Shown: positions 44,798 through 54,163 of the stretch, one piece after another
Layout: each line of letters starts with the position of its first letter
Position numbering within the stretch: the first letter of the stretch is position 1
Assembly (NCBI GenBank): GCA_900550455.1
Contig: URSE01000001.1
Span: 13,702-77,701 of the forward strand
Direction of reading: 5' to 3'
DNA length: 64,000 bases
Source of the DNA: an uncultured Veillonella sp.
GTDB taxonomy: Bacteria; Bacillota; Negativicutes; Veillonellales; Veillonellaceae
The notes under the pieces: generated by a model
The model's database searches: none
What the model was told of the DNA's origin: nothing
Seen by the model: the letters and a program-made list of their open reading frames with translations, nothing else
Made by a program: the position numbers and the translations under genes

Positions 44798-45631
44798 GTG
44801 ACTGTTAAACAACAGACAATTAAAAAGCCAATTGAATATACTGGTATTGGCCTTCATTCTGGCCAGCCCGTGACTATGACCCTGAAACCGGCTCCGATTA
44901 ACACAGGTATCGTATTCATACGCACGGATATCGATGGACATCCATCGGTTAAGGCGGACATTAAGAACGTCACCAATACTATGCGAGCTACCACCTTAGA
45001 GGATGGAGAGGCCAAGGTCTTTACTGTAGAACATGTAATGGCCGCCTTCTCCGGTATGGGTGTAGATAATTGCTATGTAGAAATGAATTCTCCTGAACCT
45101 CCTGTGGGTGATGGCGCATCCACTGTCTTTGTGGGGTTAATCGAAGGGGCTGGATTGGTAGAGCAAGAAGCTGATCGTAGGGTTCATATCATCAAGAAAA
45201 TGCATGCAATCTATGATGGCGATCGCTTTGTCATTGCTTTGCCTTATGAGGACTATCGGATTACCTTTACATCCGTCAATAGTCATCCACTATTGGGAAC
45301 CCAACAAAGCGATGTGGTTATTACGGCAGAGTCCTTTAAAAAGGAGATTGCCTCTGCAAGGACCATCGGTTTTGTTAAGGAATTGGAACAATTACAAGCT
45401 ATGGGCCTAGCTAAGGGAGGCTCCTTGGAAAATGCCCTTGTTTACGATGATGACAAGTGCCTGTCCATCCCTCGTTTTGATGACGAGCTGGTCCGACATA
45501 AGTCCTTGGATGTTATGGGTGACTTGTATTTGTTAGGTCCTATTAAAGGGCATATTATCGCTCAAAAGTCTAGCCACGAGCTCAATTCTCGTCTCTCTAG
45601 ATCTATCGTACAGGAAATTGAGGAGGATTAA
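44798..45631 (+). CDS. lpxC: UDP-3-O-acyl-N-acetylglucosamine deacetylase
   Basis: LpxC removes the acetyl group from UDP-3-O-acyl-GlcNAc, the committed and normally most controlled step of lipid A synthesis. The 277-residue product has the zinc ligands His79 (in VEHVMAAF), His234 and Asp238 (in HKSLDVMGDL), the general base Glu78 and a likely catalytic His252. The start is taken as GTG 44798 behind an aaggggat RBS. It is separate from fabZ, with two bases between them, whereas some bacteria fuse the two. FtsH, known to degrade LpxC in E. coli, is encoded 30 kb upstream. Confidence 0.95.
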   Translation: MTVKQQTIKKPIEYTGIGLHSGQPVTMTLKPAPINTGIVFIRTDIDGHPSVKADIKNVTNTMRATTLEDGEAKVFTVEHVMAAFSGMGVDNCYVEMNSPEPPVGDGASTVFVGLIEGAGLVEQEADRRVHIIKKMHAIYDGDRFVIALPYEDYRITFTSVNSHPLLGTQQSDVVITAESFKKEIASARTIGFVKELEQLQAMGLAKGGSLENALVYDDDKCLSIPRFDDELVRHKSLDVMGDLYLLGPIKGHIIAQKSSHELNSRLSRSIVQEIEED

Positions 45632-45633
45632 TT

Positions 45634-46065
45634 ATGATCTTGAATCACGAAGACATTATTGAAATTTTACCGCACCGCTACCCTATGCTCTTGGTAGACC
45701 GCATTATCGAGTTGGAACCAATGAAAAGAGCCGTGGGCATTAAGAATGCTACTTTCAACGAAGCCTTCTTCCAAGGTCACTTCCCTGGTAACCCTGTTAT
45801 GCCTGGTGTTCTTTTGACAGAAGCTATTGCACAAGTGGGGGGGATTGCCCTCTTGTACCCAGAAGAAAATCGTGGCCTTACACCTATGTTCACAGGCATC
45901 GATAATGTTCGTTTCCGCAACCCTGTGAAGCCAGGCGATACCGTTCGTTTGGAAGCAGAAATCGTTAAGATTAAAGGTATGATGGGCAAGGTAACAGGTC
46001 GCGCTTACGTAGGCGATAAATTGTGCGCCTCTGGTGACTACATGTTTGCACTCGTTAAAGACTAA
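45634..46065 (+). CDS. fabZ: 3-hydroxyacyl-[acyl-carrier-protein] dehydratase
   Basis: FabZ dehydrates 3-hydroxyacyl-ACP in fatty acid synthesis and thereby competes with LpxA for the same substrate, which explains its place among lpx genes. The 143-residue hot-dog protein has the catalytic histidine in LPHRYPMLLVDRI and the catalytic Glu in PGVLLTEAIAQVGG, with the GHFPGNPVMPG loop between. Its start follows the lpxC stop by two bases, and lpxA begins 18 bases after its stop. Confidence 0.95.
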   Translation: MILNHEDIIEILPHRYPMLLVDRIIELEPMKRAVGIKNATFNEAFFQGHFPGNPVMPGVLLTEAIAQVGGIALLYPEENRGLTPMFTGIDNVRFRNPVKPGDTVRLEAEIVKIKGMMGKVTGRAYVGDKLCASGDYMFALVKD

Positions 46066-46083
46066 GAAATTGGAGTTACTGCT

Positions 46084-46902
46084 ATGCATATGACCGTAGT
46101 TGGCATGGAAAATGCAGATGTACAAATTCATAGTTCTGCCAATGTGCATCCCAACGCTAAATTAGGTAAAGATGTTATCATCGGTCCTAATGCAGTCATT
46201 GGTGAACACGTTGTCATCGGCGATGGCACCAAAATTGGCGCTAATGTAGTCATCGGTGGTTGGACTACAATTGGTAAAGGCTGTGAGATTTTTCCAAATG
46301 CCTCCATTGGCCTTGAGCCACAGGATTTAAAATTCGTAGGTGAGAAATCCTACTGTACCATTGGCGATGGCACTGTTATTCGCGAATGTGTAACCATCTC
46401 CCGTGCTACTGGGGAAGGAGAAGAAACACGAGTTGGTAATAACTGTTTATTCCAAGCTTGTACCCATGTAGCCCATAATTGCATTGTAGGGAACAATGTC
46501 ATTATGTCTAACTTCTCTGGCCTTGCTGGCCATGCTGTCGTAGAAGATCGCGTCGTCATCGGTGGCTTGGCAGGGGTGCATCAATTTGTTAAAATTGGTC
46601 GCAATGCTATGGTTGGTGGTATGGCTAAGATTGTACAAGATGTACCGCCATTTGTGATTGCTGACGGTCAACCTGGCCGGGTTATTGGCCTTAACTCCGT
46701 TGGCATTTCTCGTGCAGGCATTGATGAGAAGGTTCGTCGAGACCTTAAAAAGGCCTTCCGCATCCTCTATCGTTCTGGTTTCTCCTTGGCTAAGGCTATC
46801 GAAGAAATGGAGCTCAATTTGGATTCTTCCCCTGAAATCGAACATCTCTTACGATTCTTGCGCAATGCAGATCGTGGTATTATGCGTACCCGTCGGGATT
46901 AA
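46084..46902 (+). CDS. lpxA: UDP-N-acetylglucosamine acyltransferase
   Basis: LpxA makes the first lipid A intermediate by 3-O-acylation of UDP-GlcNAc from 3-hydroxyacyl-ACP. The 272-residue product is mainly a left-handed beta-helix with hexapeptide repeats. It carries the catalytic-histidine segment LFQACTHVAHNCIVGNNVIM and a C-terminal helical domain with LNSVGISRAGI. The first ATG (46084) has a ggag RBS eight bases ahead; ATG 46090 and 46108 are less well placed. A terminator follows. Confidence 0.95.
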   Translation: MHMTVVGMENADVQIHSSANVHPNAKLGKDVIIGPNAVIGEHVVIGDGTKIGANVVIGGWTTIGKGCEIFPNASIGLEPQDLKFVGEKSYCTIGDGTVIRECVTISRATGEGEETRVGNNCLFQACTHVAHNCIVGNNVIMSNFSGLAGHAVVEDRVVIGGLAGVHQFVKIGRNAMVGGMAKIVQDVPPFVIADGQPGRVIGLNSVGISRAGIDEKVRRDLKKAFRILYRSGFSLAKAIEEMELNLDSSPEIEHLLRFLRNADRGIMRTRRD

Positions 46903-46907
46903 TAGAC

Positions 46908-46941
46908 GACACCTCTTGCTCATGGAGCAGGGGTGTCTTTT
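46908..46941 (+). terminator. Terminator after lpxA
   Basis: GACACCTCTTGCTC pairs with GAGCAGGGGTGTC (imperfect by one base), followed by a run of six T. Confidence 0.85.
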
Positions 46942-47034
46942 TTCTTAGGATTACTATTAGAATTAATATGAGATTTTAGGAAGGCCTTTAGCAATTTAAA
47001 TGAGGCACTTAAGAGTTTAGATACGCCGTAGTTT

Positions 47035-47063
47035 TTGATAAAAGAGGGGAATTATAGTAGAAT
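47035..47063 (+). promoter_or_regulatory. Sigma-70 promoter of the lpxI-lpxB-msbA operon
   Basis: TTGATA (47035-47040) and TAGAAT (47058-47063) are 17 bases apart, about 60 bases before lpxI and downstream of the lpxA terminator. Confidence 0.65.
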
Positions 47064-47123
47064 AGAGTGAATGTATATGTGTATTTTTGCGGATGAAATC
47101 CAGTCATAGACGAGGAGGATAGG

Positions 47124-47942
47124 ATGGCTAAATTAGGTTTGATCGCTGGTATTGGTGTCTTGCCTGTAGAGTTTCTACGGGCGGCCCATGTACTCGGCCA
47201 TCAAGTGGTGGTCATTACCGTAGTTCCTGATGCTAATCCGGCCTTGAAAGAAGAAGCGGATGCCTTTTATGATATTAGCCCACTCAAGGTAGGTAAGATC
47301 TTTAAGACCCTCAAAAAGGAAGGGGTTACCGATATCACCATGTTGGGTAAGGTGACCAAGGAAGTTCTATATAAGCGTGGCCTTACTATTCCTGATATGA
47401 AAACCCTATCCATCCTCAACTCTCTTAAGAATCGTGAGGATGACACGATTATGTTGGCCATCGTGGATGCCATTGAAAAAGAAGGCTTCCATGTAGTAGA
47501 CCAAACCTTGTATTTAAAGCCCTTTATGCCTTCTGTTGGCGTTTTGACCAAGGCTCAACCGAGCGAAGAGCAAATGAAGGATATCCGTTTTGGATTTAAG
47601 TTGGCTAAGGCCATGGGAGGCTTAGATATAGGTCAAACCGTTGTGGTTAAGAACCAAGCAGCCATGGCTATTGAAGCCATTGAAGGAACGGATAAATGTA
47701 TACGCCGCGGTGGCCTCTTGGGTCAAGGTGGCGCGGTTGTAGTAAAAACAGCCAAACCTGATCAAGATCAGCGCTTCGATGTACCAGCGGTAGGACGCAC
47801 AACCCTTCAATCTATGATTGATAGTGATTGTAGTGTCTTGGCTGTAGAAGCTGATCGGACGGTCTTCGTAGAACAAGCAGTCGTTCTAAACATGGCTAAT
47901 GATAAGGGTATCATCATCTGTGCTGTCAGCGAGGAGGACTAG
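47124..47942 (+). CDS. lpxI: UDP-2,3-diacylglucosamine pyrophosphatase, LpxI type
   Basis: LpxI hydrolyses UDP-2,3-diacylglucosamine to lipid X and UMP, the step done by LpxH in E. coli and by a different protein family here. The 272-residue product begins KLGLIAGIGVLPVEFLRAA and has DITMLGKVTKEVLYKRG and LDIGQTVVVKNQAAMAIEAIEGTD, with a C-terminal VPAVGRTTLQSMIDSD, matching the LpxI (formerly DUF1009) family. An aggagg RBS precedes the ATG. It starts the second lpx operon, two bases before lpxB. Confidence 0.93.
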   Translation: MAKLGLIAGIGVLPVEFLRAAHVLGHQVVVITVVPDANPALKEEADAFYDISPLKVGKIFKTLKKEGVTDITMLGKVTKEVLYKRGLTIPDMKTLSILNSLKNREDDTIMLAIVDAIEKEGFHVVDQTLYLKPFMPSVGVLTKAQPSEEQMKDIRFGFKLAKAMGGLDIGQTVVVKNQAAMAIEAIEGTDKCIRRGGLLGQGGAVVVKTAKPDQDQRFDVPAVGRTTLQSMIDSDCSVLAVEADRTVFVEQAVVLNMANDKGIIICAVSEED

Positions 47943-47944
47943 TT

Positions 47945-49090
47945 ATGAAAGTTATGTTCTCTGCCGGTGAAGCGTCTGGTGATGTACACGCAGCTAGTGT
48001 GGCCAAGGCCTTAAAGGAAGCCTATCCAGAGGTAAGTATGCTGGGTATGGGGGGAGACCTCATGAAAGCTGCTGGTGTGGATATTGTATATGACATTAAG
48101 GATTTAGGGGTTATTGGCATCGTTGAAATTATCAAATCCCTGCCTAAATTCTTTAAACTTCGGGCTTATTTGAAGTCCATTATGATTAAGGAAAAACCAG
48201 ATGTCTTCGTCTGCGTTGATTATCCGGGCTTTAATATGAAAATGGCTAAGGTTGCCAAAGACTTAGGTATTCCCGTTGTCTACTACATAGCGCCTACCAT
48301 CTGGGCTTGGCATAAGTCTCGTGGGAATGATATTAAAAAGACTGTCACTAAAGTAGCTTCTATTTTTCCCTTTGAAGCAGAGGCTTATAAGGCGTTTGAC
48401 TGCGATGTAGAATTTGTAGGCCATCCTCTTTTAGATATTGTAAAACCTACTATGACCAAGGAAGAGGCCTATAGGACTTTTAATACATCCCATGAAAATC
48501 ACAACCTCTTGCTTATGCCTGGTTCTCGCAAGCAAGAAATATTGACCCTTTTAGATACTATGCTAGAGGCTGTTAAACTCTATATGCAGAGCCATAAGGC
48601 AGAGGAGGGTTACAAACCTCTTAAGATATTCTTGCCACGAGCCCACACTATAGATCGCCAATCTTTGGAAGATTATATAGCTAAGCACAAGGTGCCTGTG
48701 ACTATTACAGAAGGGGGCAATTATGACTTGATGCAGATTTGTGATGTCTGCTTAGCTGCATCTGGCACAGCTACCTTAGAAACGGCTCTTATGGATTTGC
48801 CAACCGTCCTCTTGTATAAGATCTCTCCCATCACCTATGGCTTAGGAAAGGTCTTAGTGAACTTAGACTATATTGGCTTGCCTAATATTATTGCTAAGAA
48901 AGAAGTCATTCCAGAGCTCTTACAGGACGATGTAAATCCGCAAACCCTCTTGGATACCTTCACACCACTCCTAGATGATGAAGTAGCCAATGAAGCTATG
49001 CGGGCTCAGTTAAAACAAGTGCGTGCTGACCTGGGGCAACCAGGGGCGGTTAAACGGGTGGCACAATTGATTGCCAATCTAGCTCAGTAG
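47945..49090 (+). CDS. lpxB: Lipid-A-disaccharide synthase
   Basis: LpxB condenses lipid X with UDP-2,3-diacylglucosamine to the lipid A disaccharide at the membrane surface. The 381-residue GT-B enzyme shows MFSAGEASGDVHAASVAKAL at the start, VCVDYPGFNMKMAK, the YYIAPTIWAWHKSRG signature, LLMPGSRKQEI and ASGTATLETAL. It is directly after lpxI, whose product it uses, and eight bases before msbA. Confidence 0.96.
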   Translation: MKVMFSAGEASGDVHAASVAKALKEAYPEVSMLGMGGDLMKAAGVDIVYDIKDLGVIGIVEIIKSLPKFFKLRAYLKSIMIKEKPDVFVCVDYPGFNMKMAKVAKDLGIPVVYYIAPTIWAWHKSRGNDIKKTVTKVASIFPFEAEAYKAFDCDVEFVGHPLLDIVKPTMTKEEAYRTFNTSHENHNLLLMPGSRKQEILTLLDTMLEAVKLYMQSHKAEEGYKPLKIFLPRAHTIDRQSLEDYIAKHKVPVTITEGGNYDLMQICDVCLAASGTATLETALMDLPTVLLYKISPITYGLGKVLVNLDYIGLPNIIAKKEVIPELLQDDVNPQTLLDTFTPLLDDEVANEAMRAQLKQVRADLGQPGAVKRVAQLIANLAQ

Positions 49091-49098
49091 GAGATTGT

Positions 49099-50832
49099 AT
49101 GAATAATTCTTATAAACGTTTGCTCTTCTTCGTAAGGCCTTACCTCAAGCGCACCGCTTTTTCAGTGGTTTGTATGATTATTGCGGCCTCTGCTTATTTA
49201 GTGGTTCCGTGGCTCATTCAAAATGTGGTGGACAAAGTTCTGATGCAAAAAGAACTGCGTATGCTCAATGCGATTGCCTTTGCTATCTTGGGCCTCTTTA
49301 TTATTCGGGGCTTTGCCTCCTATGGGCAGTCCTATAATATGGCCTGGATAGGAGAGCGTATTATCATTGACGTACGGGCTAAGATCTTTGGTCACTTGCA
49401 AAAGTTGTCCATGTCTTATTTTGATCGCAATAAAACGGGTGTGGTTATGTCTAACCTCACTAATGACGTAGGAGCTGTTAAGTCCGCTATTACAACAGAT
49501 CTTCTGTCCTTTGTTACAGAGGGCGTTACTCTCATTGGGTCGGTTATCGCCATGTTTGCCTTGGACTGGAAACTGACGCTCGTAACATTTGTTTCCGTTC
49601 CGTTAGTTCTGGGTATCATAAATATTTTTGGTAAAAAGTTGCGGGTCGCTGGTCATGATATTCAAGGTCGAGCTGCCGACATTACAGCCCTTCTCCAAGA
49701 GGTTATCTCTGGGGTTCGGGTGGTTAAGTCCTTCGCTCGAGAAGATTATGAAATGACCCGTTTTCTCAAACAGAATGAGCAAAACTTTAGGGCTGCTATG
49801 GGGGCTACTAAGTTGACCTCCCTCCTAAGTCCTCTCATTGAATTTGCTGCTGCAATTGCAGTGACTATCATCCTTTGGTATGGCGGTTATTCTGTTATCC
49901 ATGGTCAATTAACCTCTGGTTCTCTCATTGCCTTCCTCATCTATGCCATTAATCTATCTAATCCAGTTAAGCGCTTGAGTCAGGTTTATGGGTCTATCCA
50001 ACGATCCTTGGCCGCTGCGGACCGCCTCTTTGTCATCTTGGACACGCAATCAGATGTGGTGGAAAAAGCGAATGCAAAGGTTCTAAGTCAAGTCAAAGGC
50101 AAGGTAGATTTTACTCATGTGGATTTCTCCTACGATGGAGAAAAGAATGCGCTAACCGACTTTAATCTCTCTGTTGAAGCTGGTCAAATGATTGCTATCG
50201 TAGGGCCTTCTGGGGCAGGTAAAACTACCTTGGCAAACTTATTGCCTCGCTTCTACGATGTGACAGGTGGTGTCATTCACATTGATGGTATCGATATCCG
50301 AGATGTAAGGATTCAATCCCTTCGCCAACATATTGGTCATGTGCCACAAGATACAATGCTCTTCAATACGACGATTCGAGATAATATTCTCTATGGTCGC
50401 CTGGAGGCGAGTCCAGAAGAGGTTTATCAAGCAGCAGAAGCCGCTAATGTCTTGGAATTTATTAAGGGCATGCCAGATGGTTTGGATACCATTGTTGGTG
50501 AACGAGGATCATCTCTTTCTGGTGGTCAACGGCAGCGGGTGGCTATCGCACGGGCGATTCTTAAAAACCCATCCATCCTCATCTTGGATGAAGCGACTTC
50601 TGCCTTGGATACGGAATCTGAAAAATTGGTACAAGAGGCTTTGGACCGGCTTATGAAGGGGCGGACAGCCTTTGTTATTGCCCACCGATTGTCGACGGTT
50701 CAAAATGCGGACAAGATTGTCGTATTAGACCAGGGAAAAATGGTAGAAGAGGGGACTCACGAGGAACTTTTAGCCATCGAGAATGGTCTTTATCGCCACT
50801 TACACTCCGTTCAATTTGCTGAAAAAGGATAA
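49099..50832 (+). CDS. msbA: Lipid A/LPS-core flippase, ABC exporter MsbA
   Basis: MsbA flips lipid A-core from the inner to the outer leaflet of the inner membrane. The 577-residue half-transporter has six membrane helices in the first 320 residues. Its nucleotide-binding domain shows Walker A GPSGAGKTT (about 373-381), signature SLSGGQRQR, and Walker B ILILDEATSALDTESE. Many ABC exporters look alike, but the lpxB-msbA-waaA-lpxK setting makes the MsbA assignment strong. It starts eight bases after lpxB and ends two bases before waaA. Confidence 0.93.
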   Translation: MNNSYKRLLFFVRPYLKRTAFSVVCMIIAASAYLVVPWLIQNVVDKVLMQKELRMLNAIAFAILGLFIIRGFASYGQSYNMAWIGERIIIDVRAKIFGHLQKLSMSYFDRNKTGVVMSNLTNDVGAVKSAITTDLLSFVTEGVTLIGSVIAMFALDWKLTLVTFVSVPLVLGIINIFGKKLRVAGHDIQGRAADITALLQEVISGVRVVKSFAREDYEMTRFLKQNEQNFRAAMGATKLTSLLSPLIEFAAAIAVTIILWYGGYSVIHGQLTSGSLIAFLIYAINLSNPVKRLSQVYGSIQRSLAAADRLFVILDTQSDVVEKANAKVLSQVKGKVDFTHVDFSYDGEKNALTDFNLSVEAGQMIAIVGPSGAGKTTLANLLPRFYDVTGGVIHIDGIDIRDVRIQSLRQHIGHVPQDTMLFNTTIRDNILYGRLEASPEEVYQAAEAANVLEFIKGMPDGLDTIVGERGSSLSGGQRQRVAIARAILKNPSILILDEATSALDTESEKLVQEALDRLMKGRTAFVIAHRLSTVQNADKIVVLDQGKMVEEGTHEELLAIENGLYRHLHSVQFAEKG

Positions 50833-50834
50833 TT

Positions 50835-52139
50835 ATGTATTGGATCTATAATGTACTGCTCATCTTTTACTGGATAGGCCTCATTCCGGTTATTCTGTAT
50901 CGATTAACCTTTGAAGAAGGCTTTTATGAGCGTATTAAACAGAGCGCTGGTTATATGCCGGATTCTCTTATGAAAAAAATTGAAGGTCGGCGGGCTATTT
51001 GGGTCCATGCTGCATCGGTAGGAGAAATTGTAGCGACATCCCCCTTGGTTAAGGAAATTAAGCGCGAGTTTCCTGATGCGGTCGTTGTTGTTTCCGTTGT
51101 TACTGCTACGGGTCATGCAATGGCTGAGCGGATTATTCCAGAAGCGGAAGGGATTATTTTCTTCCCGCTAGATTTGCCCGTTTTGACCCGACGTATCTTA
51201 CAAAGTATTAAACCTATATCCATCCTTTTGGTGGAAACAGAAATTTGGCCAAATTTCCTCCGTATCGCAGAAGAATTAAAGATTCCTGTTATGATGGTGA
51301 ACGGCCGGATTTCTGATCGGTCCATGAAACGCTATCGCTATATAAAGTCTTTCACTCATGAAATGCTAAGCTCTATTGCGCGCTTTTGTATGCAGTCTAA
51401 GTTTGATGCGGACTACATTGAACAGTTGGGGGCTAAAGAAGAGAATGTGACCGTAACGGGAAATATGAAGTATGACCAAACCTATGCAACGGTGACGGCA
51501 GAGGAAAAACAAGAACTCTTAGAAGAATTTGGCTTCCATAATAATCATCCGATTATCGTAGCTGGATCCACCCATAAGGGAGAAGAAGAAATCCTCTTTA
51601 AAACCTTCCAATCTGTTTTACATAAGTATCCACAAGCTCGTTTACTTATTGCGCCACGGGAAATTTACCGAGGTCATGATGTATCTGCTTTGGCCAAAAA
51701 GTTTGGTCTGGCTAGTATGTGTCGATCCGATATGACAGAACCCGTTCATGAAGGTATACCTGTGGTTGTTTTGGACACCATTGGTGAACTGGGTCGACTC
51801 TATAGTTTAGGAGATATTATTTTTGTAGGTGGGTCTTTGGTGAAAACCGGTGGTCATAATATCTTGGAACCAGCGGCTCATGGTAAACCAATTATTGTAG
51901 GTCCTTACATGTTTAACTTTAAGGATATCTTTGCCCTTCTAAACAACTTTAAGGCCTGTGTATCTGTCAAAGATGGTAAGGCATTGACGGCTAAAGTTTT
52001 AGAGTTATGTGAAAATAAGGACTTAGCTCAAGAGATGAGTCAAAACTGTATTACTCTCATGCATGAAAATCGAGGGGCTACACAAAGAAACATACAAGAA
52101 ATTCGTAAATTGTTTGAATCCTTACATATTATCCCTTGA
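50835..52139 (+). CDS. waaA: 3-deoxy-D-manno-octulosonic acid (Kdo) transferase
   Basis: WaaA attaches Kdo to lipid IVA. The 434-residue GT-B protein has an N-terminal membrane-associated helix (about 5-20) and IWVHAASVGEIVATSPLVKEI, whose Glu is catalytic. It also has SILLVETEIWPNFLR, VNGRISDRS, and the C-terminal GGSLVKTGGHNILEPAAHGKPIIVGPY, split here between GGSLVKTGGHNILEPAA and the following residues. How many Kdo units it adds cannot be seen. It overlaps nothing but sits two bases after msbA and 12 before lpxK. Confidence 0.95.
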   Translation: MYWIYNVLLIFYWIGLIPVILYRLTFEEGFYERIKQSAGYMPDSLMKKIEGRRAIWVHAASVGEIVATSPLVKEIKREFPDAVVVVSVVTATGHAMAERIIPEAEGIIFFPLDLPVLTRRILQSIKPISILLVETEIWPNFLRIAEELKIPVMMVNGRISDRSMKRYRYIKSFTHEMLSSIARFCMQSKFDADYIEQLGAKEENVTVTGNMKYDQTYATVTAEEKQELLEEFGFHNNHPIIVAGSTHKGEEEILFKTFQSVLHKYPQARLLIAPREIYRGHDVSALAKKFGLASMCRSDMTEPVHEGIPVVVLDTIGELGRLYSLGDIIFVGGSLVKTGGHNILEPAAHGKPIIVGPYMFNFKDIFALLNNFKACVSVKDGKALTAKVLELCENKDLAQEMSQNCITLMHENRGATQRNIQEIRKLFESLHIIP

Positions 52140-52151
52140 TAGGAGGCCTTT

Positions 52152-53276
52152 ATGAAGAGCGAAGAACTATTTAAATACATTGTTTCTGGTGACATGGACA
52201 ATGGTCTAGGTCGCGCCCTTCGTAGGGGCCTTTCTAGCCTATCTCAAGGATATGCTTGGGCTGTAAACCGCCGTAATCGGGGCTTTGATCAGGGAAAGGG
52301 AGTCTACTATGCCTCCCTACCTGTTATCTCCGTTGGTAATATCACTGCTGGGGGTACAGGTAAGACCCCTATGGTTCGTTATATCTGTGAAAGATTAGCA
52401 GAAAAAGGGTATGCAGCGACGGTTTTGAGCCGAGGCTATCGTGCAAAAGATAATTCTTTAAGCTTACTTATTTCTGATCATGGCAAGTTGTTGGTTGAGC
52501 CAGATGTGTCTGGAGATGAAGCATGGCTTTTAGCTAAGGCCTTACCTGCAGCCTCCGTGGTCATCGGTCGCAGTCGGACAAAGTCTGCCCAAATGGTAGA
52601 AGAGGGAGCCTTAGGACAGGTTCTGGTTTTGGACGATGGGTTTCAACATCGAGCTTTAAGTCGTGATTTAGATATAGTTCTTATCGATGCGACAAATCCT
52701 TTTGGTTATGGCCATTGTCTTCCACGAGGCCTTTTGAGAGAGCCCTTGGAAGGGCTTACAAGAGCTCAAGCTATCGTTTTAACAAAGGTAGATCAAGCAC
52801 CAGCAGGGGAACTAGCGGTTACAAAAAAGAAATTAGAGGCACTCGTACCGGATGTTCCTATTGCTGAAACAATTCACCAGCCGCGGGCTCTCTATGATTT
52901 AAGGCATTGGTTGACGGCCGATCAACCACAAGCACCGGATGCAGAGCTTGGCCGGCCCGTATTGGCAGCCACTGGAATTGGCAATCCCCAATCCTTTGGG
53001 AAAACCCTTCGGTCCCTGGGTTATGATGTGAAGTCCGTTATGGGATTTGGGGATCATCACGACTTTACCAATGATGACCTGGTGGCCATTTGGAAAGAAG
53101 CCTTTGCTAAGGGGGCACAGGCCATTATGATTACGGAAAAGGATGCTGTTAAAATTTGTCAGTTGTCAGGACTGGCTGAGTTTAAAATCCCTATCTATGT
53201 TTTGTCCATTGGAATACATTTCCTGTCTGGAGCTGAAGACCTTAATCAGCTCATATATAAGACGGTAGAAAAGTAG
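52152..53276 (+). CDS. lpxK: Tetraacyldisaccharide 4'-kinase
   Basis: LpxK phosphorylates the 4' position of the lipid A disaccharide to give lipid IVA. The 374-residue product has the P-loop ISVGNITAGGTGKTPMV near residues 57-73, then LSRGYR, the SGDEAWLLAK segment and VLDDGFQHR, and IMITEKDAVK near the C-terminus, all typical. Gene order puts it after waaA although it acts before it. An aggagg RBS precedes the start, and kdsB follows 43 bases later. Confidence 0.95.
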   Translation: MKSEELFKYIVSGDMDNGLGRALRRGLSSLSQGYAWAVNRRNRGFDQGKGVYYASLPVISVGNITAGGTGKTPMVRYICERLAEKGYAATVLSRGYRAKDNSLSLLISDHGKLLVEPDVSGDEAWLLAKALPAASVVIGRSRTKSAQMVEEGALGQVLVLDDGFQHRALSRDLDIVLIDATNPFGYGHCLPRGLLREPLEGLTRAQAIVLTKVDQAPAGELAVTKKKLEALVPDVPIAETIHQPRALYDLRHWLTADQPQAPDAELGRPVLAATGIGNPQSFGKTLRSLGYDVKSVMGFGDHHDFTNDDLVAIWKEAFAKGAQAIMITEKDAVKICQLSGLAEFKIPIYVLSIGIHFLSGAEDLNQLIYKTVEK

Positions 53277-53319
53277 TATAATAAAGCCATACATCACATA
53301 CATTGAAAGGAGTATTACC

Positions 53320-54051
53320 ATGAAATTTGCATGCGTAATTCCTGCCCGCTATGCGTCTACGCGCTTACCTGGCAAACCATTAGCAGATATAGCTGGTAAA
53401 CCTATGATTCAACGGGTTTACGAACAAGTAGCTAAGGCTAAGAAACCAGCCTTGGTTATTGTTGCTACTGATGATCAACGGGTCTTTGATAAGGTTGAGT
53501 CTTTCGGCGGTATGGCGTTTATGACGCAGCCAAACCATCCTACAGGTACTGATCGTTTGGCAGAAGTAGCTAGTCACCATCAGGATGTTGATGTGATTAT
53601 TAATGTGCAGGGGGATGAACCCTTAATTGATGCAGATGTAATTGATCAATTAGCCGACCTCTTCTTAGAAGATGCAGACCTACAAATGGCCACTGTAGCC
53701 TCCCCTCTCTTGGAGGAAGAATACGATGAGCCGTCGGCTGTAAAGGTCATTTGCAATAAGCAGGGTGATGCTATGTACTTCTCCCGGTCTTTGATTCCAT
53801 ACCCACGCCATGCCTTTATACATCCGCCTATGAAGCATGTGGGGATTTATGCCTATCGTCGTCAGTTCCTTTTGGACTATGCTAAGATGGATCCAACGCC
53901 TGCGGAAGAAACCGAATCTCTTGAACAATTGCGGGCCTTAGAAAACGGTTATGCTATTCGGGTTATTAAGACGGATAAACGCTTTGTAGGTGTAGATACA
54001 CCAGAAGATTTAGAACGGGTTAATGCCATCTTTAGCACCTTAGATGTATAA
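53320..54051 (+). CDS. kdsB: CMP-Kdo synthetase (3-deoxy-manno-octulosonate cytidylyltransferase)
   Basis: KdsB activates Kdo with CTP for WaaA. The 243-residue product begins ACVIPARYASTRLPGKPLADI, has VIVATDDQRV, PNHPTGTDRLAEV and INVQGDEPLI, the complete nucleotide-binding set, and ends FVGVDTPEDLERV. A gaaaggag RBS precedes it. A TATAAT-like sequence lies at 53277-53282 over the lpxK end, so an internal promoter is possible, but no -35 is clear. Confidence 0.96.
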   Translation: MKFACVIPARYASTRLPGKPLADIAGKPMIQRVYEQVAKAKKPALVIVATDDQRVFDKVESFGGMAFMTQPNHPTGTDRLAEVASHHQDVDVIINVQGDEPLIDADVIDQLADLFLEDADLQMATVASPLLEEEYDEPSAVKVICNKQGDAMYFSRSLIPYPRHAFIHPPMKHVGIYAYRRQFLLDYAKMDPTPAEETESLEQLRALENGYAIRVIKTDKRFVGVDTPEDLERVNAIFSTLDV

Positions 54052-54109
54052 GTTATAACAAAACCTTTAGGTAAGCTATCTTAGACTATTAACCGAGTAA
54101 TTCTGTTCC

Positions 54110-54115
54110 TATAAT
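54110..54115 (+). promoter_or_regulatory. Possible -10 element upstream of kdsA
   Basis: A perfect TATAAT lies 49 bases before kdsA in the 112-base gap; TATTAA at 54087-54092 is a weak -35 at 17 bases. Confidence 0.4.
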
Positions 54116-54163
54116 ATAGGCTAGCAATTTTACTTTTACAATGATTTATAAGAGGACATATAT

